A DNA stretch of 5,739 nt, from the NCBI GenBank assembly GCA_031254955.1, contig JAIRTK010000462.1, positions 1 through 5,739 of the forward strand, given 5' to 3'. The notes under the pieces are model-generated. The model worked only from the letters and a program-made list of their open reading frames with translations, had not been told where the DNA came from and made no database searches. Positions 1 through 5,739 of this stretch are shown piece after piece (within the stretch, counting starts at the first letter, position 1; each line of letters begins with the position of its first letter). The stretch comes from Opitutaceae bacterium. Its GTDB lineage: Bacteria > Verrucomicrobiota > Verrucomicrobiia > Opitutales > Opitutaceae. The translations under genes and the position numbers were made by a program.

Positions 1-29
1 CGCCCGCGTCGGGCGGCGGGACGCCGCCC
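1..29. repeat. Overlapping GC hairpins at the window edge
   Basis: Two alternative perfect stems overlap. CGCCCG (1-6) pairs with CGGGCG (10-15), and GGGCGGCG (11-18) pairs with CGCCGCCC (22-29) around a 3-base loop. No T-tract follows on the plus strand, so there is no basis for a standard intrinsic terminator in that direction. The element may continue outside the window. It could be the 3' hairpin of a neighbouring gene or simply GC-rich intergenic sequence. Confidence 0.4.
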
Positions 30-54
30 CTCCTTGCGCCAGCGCGTCCATGAT

Positions 55-73
55 GCCGGCGCGCCGGCGCGCC
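55..73. repeat. Overlapping perfect GC palindromes
   Basis: GCCGGCGCGCCGGC (55-68) is a perfect palindrome. It overlaps a second one at 58-73 made of two back-to-back copies of GGCGCGCC. No function is implied. Positions 1-214 as a whole contain no convincing gene: the open frames there only run into the antisense of the esterase. Confidence 0.4.
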
Positions 74-135
74 CACGATGCAGGCATCGCTTTTCGGTTC
101 ATCCATTTCCAGCTATTCAAAATAGCGAGGGACCT

Positions 136-184
136 AAAAAACGGACTTTGGCAGGCGCGGCGGTCTCGGCGAGACCGCCGCGCC
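136..184 (-). terminator. Probable terminator of the esterase gene
   Basis: A perfect 14-bp stem, GGCGCGGCGGTCTC (154-167) with GAGACCGCCGCGCC (171-184), closes a 3-base loop about 30 bases beyond the esterase stop codon. Read leftward, a run of six T (A run 136-141 on the plus strand) follows, but only after a 12-base gap. It is therefore not a textbook intrinsic terminator. The stem is strong and well placed, so a role in ending or stabilising the esterase mRNA is likely. No T-tract lies on the other side. Confidence 0.6.
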
Positions 185-214
185 CTGAAGTTGGAATTCC
201 ATTGGGAATGGGTG

Positions 215-2479
215 TCATTCGTCCACTTGCGCCAGCACGAGGAGCTGGGCGGAGCGGAGGGTTTTGCCGGAGCTGGAAAAGGTCCAGTCGGTGGCGCGCG
301 GGTTGCCGGTTTGGTTGCCGATGCCGAGATCGCAGTCCTTGCCGGCGTTCCATTTGTTATAGGCGATGAGGGTCTGCTTTTCGGCGGTGTTGTGGATTTG
401 CATGGAGCCGTAGCCGGGGGAGGCGCCGGTGTTCATGGCGTCGCCAATGTCAAAGAGGCTGTCGCTGGCGCCGGGCACGCGGGCGGCGTTGGGTTGGGCG
501 TAGTTGCAGTCCCAGAATTCGATGTTGCCTTGCTTGTAGGCGCCGTTTTTCACGCCGGGGGCGTTGGATTTGACGACGAGGTTGTTGACGGTCTGCTGGA
601 AGCGCGCGCCGGAGTTTTTGGTGGGCACGCCGGCTTTTTTCAGGTCGTCGGTGAAGGCGTCCATCGCGACGAAGGCCCAGGTGGTCTCGCCTTGCCGGGA
701 GACGGTGCGCAGGAAATAGGCGAGGCGTTTGATTTTTTTGCCGGCGAGTTTCTTGGTGTTGTCGGTCTGGTAGGTGACTTCGTGGCCGCGGGTGGCGAGG
801 GGGTCGAGGGCGTAGAGGAGTTGGTAGCCGGTGGCTTCCGGGGCGGCGTCGGCGAGTTCGGGCGGCAGGGGCGGCGCGGGGAGTTCGCCGTGGGTGAAGG
901 CGCCGGCTTGGAGGCCGGCTTCGTTGCGGAGGTTGGGTTCGGCGATGCCGGACCAGGCGTAGCGGACGGCTTGGGGCGCGGTCACGCCGGCGGCGCGCAC
1001 GGTGATGGTGTTTTTGCCGGTGATTTTGGCGGTGGCTTGGTTGAAGACGCCTTCCTTGCCGCCGAGTTCAAACCAGTCGGGCGCCTGTCCGTCGCGGGTG
1101 GAGAGGCGTTCGGCGTTGGCGTAGGTGATGATGGCGGCGTCGGCGGTGAATTCGATTTTGGCGGGCGCGGGCGAGTCGGATTTCACGCCGGCGCGTCCGT
1201 AGGTTTTGCCGAGGGCGAGCAGGGAGAGGCGTTTGCCGACGGTTTGTTTGTTGACGGGGTGGATGTTCTTGATGTTGCCGATGTCGTTGATGACGGCCAT
1301 GCCGGAGTGTTTGTCTTCCTTGGCGAAGCGTTCTTGGGCGCGCCAGAGTTCGGGGAGGTTGGTGGTGTTGCCGCCGTAGGAGTAGGGGGCGAGTTGGACG
1401 ATGTGGAGGGGCATTTCCGGGTTGTCGAATTCGGTGCGCCAGGAGGCGGCGAGGGCTTTGAGTTTTTCGTAGTAGGTCATGCCTTCGGAGACGTTGGCTT
1501 CGCCTTGATACCAGATGGCGCCGCGGAGGGCGTAGGGGACGAGGGGGGCAATCATGGCGTTGTAGAGGACGGTGGGGGCTTGCTGCTGGCGGGTGGGGTT
1601 ATCGCGGCTCAAGGGGCGGAGGGCGGGGGGAAAGGCGGGGGCTTCGGGGATGAGTCCGGCGGCGTCGGCGGACTGGCGGGCGGCGGCGAGCCAGTCGGCG
1701 TAGCCGGCCAGGGTGCGCGCGGTGAGTTCTTTGTTGGCGGGCGTGCCGGGGAGCGCGGATTGGACGCGTGCGTCGAGTTCCGCGAGCGCGGGCACGGCGC
1801 TGAAGCCGGCGGGGCTGGTCCAGGGTTCGATGCGTGTGCCGCCCCAGCTTGAGTTGATCAGGCCGACGGGCACGTCGAGCGCGGCGAGGAGTTCGCGTCC
1901 GAAGAAGTAGCCGACGGCGGAAAAGCCCGGCGCGGACGCGGGCGAGCTGGGCGCCCAGCTGGCGGTGAGGTTTTCCTGCGGGGTGTCGCTCCAGGCTTTC
2001 TTGACGTTGAAGAGGCGGAGGTGCGGATGGGCGGCGGCGGCGACTTCCTGCGCGCCGTTCTGCGCGCGTTGGAGCGTCCATTCCATGTTGGACTGGCCGG
2101 AGCACAGCCAGACTTCGCCGATGAGGACGTCGGCGAAGCGCAGGGTGTTGTCGCCGGTGATGGTGAGTTCGGCGGGGGTTTTGCTGGCGGCGAGTTTGTC
2201 GAGTTTCACGAGCCAGCGTCCGTCGGCGCCGGCGGTGGTGGTTTTGGTCTGGCCGGCGAAGGTGACGGTGACTTTTTCACCGGGCCGTGCCGTGCCCCAC
2301 ACGGGGACGGGGAGGTCGCGTTGGAGCACCATGTGGTCGCCGAAGATGGAGGGGGTCTTGACCGCGGCGGGCGCGCAGGCGGCGGCGAGGGTGGCGAGGG
2401 CGAGCGCGCAGAGCAGCGCAAGCGGGCGGGTCGGGCGGGACAGACGAGTCGGGCGGGAGGACAGGCGGGTGGTTTTCAT
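215..2479 (-). CDS. Exported sialate O-acetylesterase family protein with C-terminal extra domain
   Basis: This 754-residue protein is probably an SGNH-type carbohydrate esterase that removes O-acetyl groups from sialic acid or, in plant-feeding bacteria, from polysaccharides; the substrate cannot be read from sequence. An Arg-rich N-terminus is followed by a hydrophobic segment (about residues 19-36) and small residues, which indicates export. Cys35 is preceded by Ala-Ala-Ala, a poor lipobox, so a soluble or lipoprotein form is undecided. A beta-rich N-terminal part (about 40-115) carries the family-style FGDHMVLQRD stretch at 46-55. The nucleophile motif is CSGQSNMEW at 126-134 (Ser130). 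SSWGGTRIEPW (210-220) and IWYQGEAN (322-329) form the next blocks, and NIHPVNK (405-411) supplies the likely catalytic His407. Residues of about 540-754 form an additional domain with the stretches GNIEFWDCNY, GASDSLFDIGD, GYGSMQIHN and a final DWTF. The stop is TGA. The start is the first ATG before the signal peptide; it lacks a Shine-Dalgarno sequence, and CCTCC sits there instead. The gene stands alone. Confidence 0.9.
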   Translation of the reverse strand: MKTTRLSSRPTRLSRPTRPLALLCALALATLAAACAPAAVKTPSIFGDHMVLQRDLPVPVWGTARPGEKVTVTFAGQTKTTTAGADGRWLVKLDKLAASKTPAELTITGDNTLRFADVLIGEVWLCSGQSNMEWTLQRAQNGAQEVAAAAHPHLRLFNVKKAWSDTPQENLTASWAPSSPASAPGFSAVGYFFGRELLAALDVPVGLINSSWGGTRIEPWTSPAGFSAVPALAELDARVQSALPGTPANKELTARTLAGYADWLAAARQSADAAGLIPEAPAFPPALRPLSRDNPTRQQQAPTVLYNAMIAPLVPYALRGAIWYQGEANVSEGMTYYEKLKALAASWRTEFDNPEMPLHIVQLAPYSYGGNTTNLPELWRAQERFAKEDKHSGMAVINDIGNIKNIHPVNKQTVGKRLSLLALGKTYGRAGVKSDSPAPAKIEFTADAAIITYANAERLSTRDGQAPDWFELGGKEGVFNQATAKITGKNTITVRAAGVTAPQAVRYAWSGIAEPNLRNEAGLQAGAFTHGELPAPPLPPELADAAPEATGYQLLYALDPLATRGHEVTYQTDNTKKLAGKKIKRLAYFLRTVSRQGETTWAFVAMDAFTDDLKKAGVPTKNSGARFQQTVNNLVVKSNAPGVKNGAYKQGNIEFWDCNYAQPNAARVPGASDSLFDIGDAMNTGASPGYGSMQIHNTAEKQTLIAYNKWNAGKDCDLGIGNQTGNPRATDWTFSSSGKTLRSAQLLVLAQVDE

Positions 2480-2501
2480 GAGCAGGAGGTGTTTTGAGAG
2501 A

Positions 2502-2683
2502 TGGGAGGTTCTAAAAATTCACCACACCACAAAGGCACAAAGGACACGAAGAGAGAAAAAGGCGGGAATCACAAAAATTGATTAACTCGATAATCACTAA
2601 TTAATTGAAAATTTTGATTACAGCATCTCATCTTCGTGTCCTTTGTGCCTTTGTGGTGAAAAAAGAATTTTTAGAAGTTCCCA
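2502..2683. repeat. Large inverted repeat around an AT-rich core (MITE-like or REP-like)
   Basis: A 28-bp stem matches perfectly between 2525-2552 (it begins CACCACAAAGG and ends GGACACGAAGA) and 2631-2658. An outer arm, TTCTAAAAATTC (2509-2520), matches GAATTTTTAGAA (2665-2676) perfectly, and TGGGA (2502-2506) matches TCCCA (2679-2683), with two mismatches between them. The 78-base centre (2553-2630) is AT-rich, unlike its surroundings. No open frame fits inside. The flanks share only a 2-bp GA (2500-2501, 2684-2685), too little to call a target duplication. From memory, the CACCACAAAGGCACAAAGG-type sequence recurs between genes in many bacterial genomes. The element starts 22 bases upstream of the esterase start codon, so it lies in that gene's promoter or leader. 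Confidence 0.85.
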
Positions 2684-2746
2684 GATGTTTTAGGTTAGGG
2701 CCAATGACCAATGCCACCGCGCAACGGGTGCCCGCAGGCACGCGCA

Positions 2747-2780
2747 ATGGACGCAGATACCGGGATATTTGCATCCATCC
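2747..2780. repeat. Imperfect hairpin resembling a dispersed intergenic repeat
   Basis: ATGGACGCAGAT (2747-2758) pairs with ATTTGCATCCAT (2767-2778), with one mismatch and one G-T pair, around a short loop. It is followed by CCGCGG. The wording (ATGGACGCAGAT, ATCCATCCGCGG) resembles a second repeat family that I recall in intergenic DNA of various bacteria. That recollection is unverified, and the copy here would be degenerate. Confidence 0.4.
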
Positions 2781-2994
2781 GCGGTGCAGGGTTCGGAAGT
2801 CCCCTCGGGCAGGCGGCGCCGGGTTTTGGTGACACGATCAAAGGCCGAGGAATTACGCACGGGCGCTGGGTTCGCAAGCAGCAAACGGATTTGGTCAGTG
2901 GAATGGTTGATTTGGGCAGTAGAAAAGCGCGCGAGGCGCGAGGGGGCGCGCGGGTGGCGCGCTCTGCGGGCGCGGGCGTGGATGCGGATGCGAG

Positions 2995-3012
2995 GCGGGC
3001 GCGGGCGCGGGC
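2995..3012. repeat. Short tandem repeat, GCGGGC x3
   Basis: Three perfect 6-bp copies sit in a GC-rich low-complexity tract (about 2925-3020), and a fourth, degenerate unit (GCGAGG) follows. It is likely a slippage product with no implied function. Confidence 0.6.
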
Positions 3013-3185
3013 GCGAGGCGGCATGGCATGAGCATGTTCATGGGAAAAGGCGCGTGGCGGCGTTGGTTTCAGGTCTCGCGCGTCCGGCTCTGTTTTTCAG
3101 TGAATGGGGCCGCCGCCGCGACGGAAGGCGACGGAGATCCGGGCCGGGCGGGGCGCCATGCGGGTTGGTGGAACGCGGCCATAAA

Positions 3186-3211
3186 TTATTACGATTACTA
3201 AAAAGTAATAA
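3186..3211. promoter_or_regulatory. AT-rich inverted repeat upstream of the RHH gene, possible promoter/operator
   Basis: TTATTAC (3186-3192) and GTAATAA (3205-3211) are perfect inverted arms with a 12-base spacer. A smaller nested pair, TTACT (3195-3199) and AGTAA (3204-3208), lies inside. The element is a sharp AT island in GC-rich DNA and ends 58 bases before the start codon at 3270, a usual place for a promoter and operator. A weak sigma-70-like pair, TTGGTG (3165-3170) and TATTAC (3187-3192), has 16-bp spacing. Ribbon-helix-helix proteins often bind inverted repeats in their own promoters, so autoregulation is plausible but not shown. Confidence 0.4.
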
Positions 3212-3269
3212 CACTGCGCCTTTGGCAAGGATTTTTTGGGAAAAATTATGAAGCCTCATAAATTCCCCC

Positions 3270-3692
3270 ATGAACACCCGCGCAAAAAAGACCCGCCTCT
3301 CGCTCTCGGTCGATCCTGACTTGGTCGAAAAACTTGTCGGGGCGGCGGAGGCGGATTATGGCGGGAATGTCTCGCGGCTGGTCACGGCGGTGTTGTGGCG
3401 GGAGTTTTTCGGAAAGGACGGGACCGGCGGAAAAAAGCCCGGCGAGGCCGGGAAAAGCACGGCGGACGATTCGTTGGGCGAGGAGGTGGAGCGGTGCCAC
3501 CGGCTGTTGCTGCGGTTGCGGAAAGAGCGGCGGCTGCCGCCGTGGGTGACGCTGGACATGGGAGAGATCGTGGTGGACGGACGGGCGTTTCCCTACGTGA
3601 AAAAATGGCGGCTCGACACCGGCACCGCCGGAGGCCCGGCGCGCGAAGTCGTGGAGGCGCTGACGAAGTGGGCGGTCAGGAAAAAAGCGTGA
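3270..3692 (+). CDS. Orphan ribbon-helix-helix domain protein
   Basis: This 140-residue protein is probably a DNA-binding regulator. Residues 7-46 follow the ribbon-helix-helix (MetJ/Arc/CopG) pattern: a basic start, a beta strand TRLSLSV (8-14), a first helix from about Asp15 to Tyr30, a turn at GGNVS (31-35), and a second helix from about 33 to 46 (SRLVTAVLWREF). A Gly/Lys linker (about 48-68), a charged helix (about 70-88) and a C-terminal part with VTLDMGEIVVDGRAFPYV (93-110) follow; I do not recognise these. The length exceeds simple antitoxins, and no toxin gene is adjacent, so it is not called an antitoxin. The ATG at 3270 is chosen because the fold begins almost at once; the ATG at 3248 is out of frame and opens only a short frame. 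No Shine-Dalgarno sequence is visible. An AT-rich inverted repeat upstream may be its operator. dnaK follows 266 bases later on the same strand. Confidence 0.75.
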   Translation: MNTRAKKTRLSLSVDPDLVEKLVGAAEADYGGNVSRLVTAVLWREFFGKDGTGGKKPGEAGKSTADDSLGEEVERCHRLLLRLRKERRLPPWVTLDMGEIVVDGRAFPYVKKWRLDTGTAGGPAREVVEALTKWAVRKKA

Positions 3693-3732
3693 GCGCGCGG
3701 GCGGACACGGGGCTTTCGCGCCCGCCTCACGC
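3681..3732 (-). terminator. Hairpin that reads as an intrinsic terminator for leftward transcription
   Basis: GCGTGAG (3687-3693) pairs with CTCACGC (3726-3732). After a 3-base bulge (3694-3696), GCGGGCG (3697-3703) pairs with CGCCCGC (3719-3725), giving 14 bp with a 15-base loop. On the minus strand the stem is followed immediately by six T (AAAAAA at 3681-3686 on the plus strand). On the plus strand no T-tract follows. The structure overlaps the last codons and stop of the ribbon-helix-helix gene, so it may also act as that mRNA's 3' hairpin. The A run encodes Lys-Lys, so the terminator look could be chance. Confidence 0.45.
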
Positions 3733-3775
3733 ATCCCGTCCGCACGCATCCCGTCCGCGTGCATCCCGTCCGCGT
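3731..3775. repeat. Three 15-bp tandem repeats
   Basis: Three head-to-tail units begin at 3731, 3746 and 3761. All share GCATCCCGTCCGC; the last two bases are AC in the first unit and GT in the other two. The array starts inside the right arm of the hairpin before it and runs directly into the TGTGCCAC array: the last T of unit three is the first base of the first box. No open reading frame here is credible. Confidence 0.85.
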
Positions 3776-3938
3776 GTGCCACAATAGGCGCGGAATGTGC
3801 CACCGGTCTGCTGGAGTGTGCCACGCTGTCCCGAAAAACCATGCCGGACGGGAGGCCGATTCAGAGGGGAAAAATAGGTGGAGTTTTTTAACCTGTTGTT
3901 GTTATTATAATAACAAATCACAAAACCACCGTGGCACA
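3775..3938. promoter_or_regulatory. TGTGCCAC boxes: three direct copies at 21-bp period plus one inverted copy
   Basis: TGTGCCAC occurs at 3775-3782, 3796-3803 and 3817-3824, exactly 21 bp apart, with unrelated 13-base spacers. The exact inverse, GTGGCACA, lies at 3931-3938, 20 bases before the dnaK start codon. Conserved boxes with variable spacers at about two helical turns suggest a protein lined up on one face of the DNA. Alternatives are a dispersed repeat family or a remnant array. The element is not CIRCE, and I recognise no known operator. Confidence 0.5.
3899..3916. promoter_or_regulatory. 18-bp perfect palindrome with TATAAT on both strands, probable dnaK promoter
   Basis: TTGTTATTATAATAACAA is perfectly self-complementary and contains the consensus -10 box TATAAT at 3906-3911 (plus) and 3904-3909 (minus). 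It sits in an AT-rich patch (about 3881-3926). Rightward initiation would give a dnaK leader of roughly 40 bases. No good -35 box is seen at the correct spacing on either strand, only T-rich sequence upstream on the plus strand. The palindrome could equally be an operator covering the -10 region. Confidence 0.45.
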
Positions 3939-3958
3939 ACCCCTGCTAACTATCTGGC

Positions 3959-5739
<1,781 letters not shown>

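Larger units (their letters stand above)
2684..3269. other. Long spacer without a convincing gene
   Basis: Several open frames of 64-160 codons cross this stretch on both strands. Their products are Arg/Ala/Gly/Pro-rich, they overlap one another, and none shows a recognisable domain. They look like chance frames in GC-rich DNA. The spacer holds a degenerate hairpin (2747-2778), an extremely GC-rich low-complexity part (about 2925-3020) and an AT-rich inverted repeat just ahead of the next gene. It could contain an unrecognised RNA, but nothing in it identifies one. Confidence 0.6.

Noticed and set aside
50..1852. 600-codon open frame on the plus strand
   Set aside because: It is antisense to the esterase. 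Its product is Gly/Val/Phe/Asp low-complexity with no domain, an effect of the esterase's C-ending codon bias.
2711..3251. Overlapping open frames in the long spacer (plus and minus)
   Set aside because: They are mutually overlapping, low-complexity and without recognisable domains, and they run through a GC-rich repeat tract.
3270..3692. Antitoxin of a toxin-antitoxin pair
   Set aside because: There is no adjacent or overlapping toxin-sized gene on either side, and the protein is longer than typical RHH antitoxins.
3731..3824. CRISPR array
   Set aside because: The repeats are only 8-15 bp, the spacers 0-13 bp, and there are no cas genes. This does not fit CRISPR architecture.
3775..3824. 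Replication origin iterons
   Set aside because: Direct boxes with fixed spacing resemble iterons, but there is no replication initiator gene, and the next gene is the chromosomal housekeeping gene dnaK.
3246..3842. 198-codon minus-strand frame covering the RHH gene and the repeats
   Set aside because: Arg/Pro/His-rich product without a domain, while the plus strand encodes a clear ribbon-helix-helix pattern. The repeat periods fit the frame, so it is noted as a finding only.

Overview
The window looks like a chromosomal piece of a GC-rich member of Verrucomicrobiota, most likely Opitutaceae. The grounds are the DnaK sequence style, a secreted sialate O-acetylesterase-type enzyme with a C-terminal domain that I associate with Verrucomicrobiota and Planctomycetota, dispersed inverted repeats in the spacers, and start codons without Shine-Dalgarno sequences. 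The taxonomic call is inference from recalled family resemblance; no search was run.

Layout from left to right. Positions 1-214 are a non-coding, hairpin-rich end that includes a probable terminator for the leftward gene. Positions 215-2479 (minus) encode a complete exported SGNH-type esterase. Positions 2502-2683 are a large near-perfect inverted repeat around an AT-rich core, lying just upstream of the esterase. Positions 2684-3269 are a spacer with no convincing gene. It contains a second degenerate repeat, a GC-rich low-complexity stretch and an AT-rich inverted repeat about 60 bases before the next gene. Positions 3270-3692 (plus) encode a 140-residue orphan protein with an N-terminal ribbon-helix-helix DNA-binding fold. 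Positions 3693-3958 are a structured intergenic region: a hairpin that would be an intrinsic terminator for leftward transcription, three 15-bp tandem repeats, three TGTGCCAC boxes spaced exactly 21 bp apart with a fourth box inverted further on, and an 18-bp perfect palindrome carrying TATAAT on both strands. Positions 3959-5739 (plus) hold dnaK, intact as far as it goes but cut by the window end after 593 codons.

The esterase and dnaK are unrelated jobs (carbohydrate deacetylation outside the cytoplasm; protein folding inside it). The most interesting part is the dnaK upstream region. It is far more elaborate than a plain promoter, has no CIRCE element, and follows a gene for a small DNA-binding protein. 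A regulatory link between that protein, the repeat array and dnaK is an attractive but unproven hypothesis.
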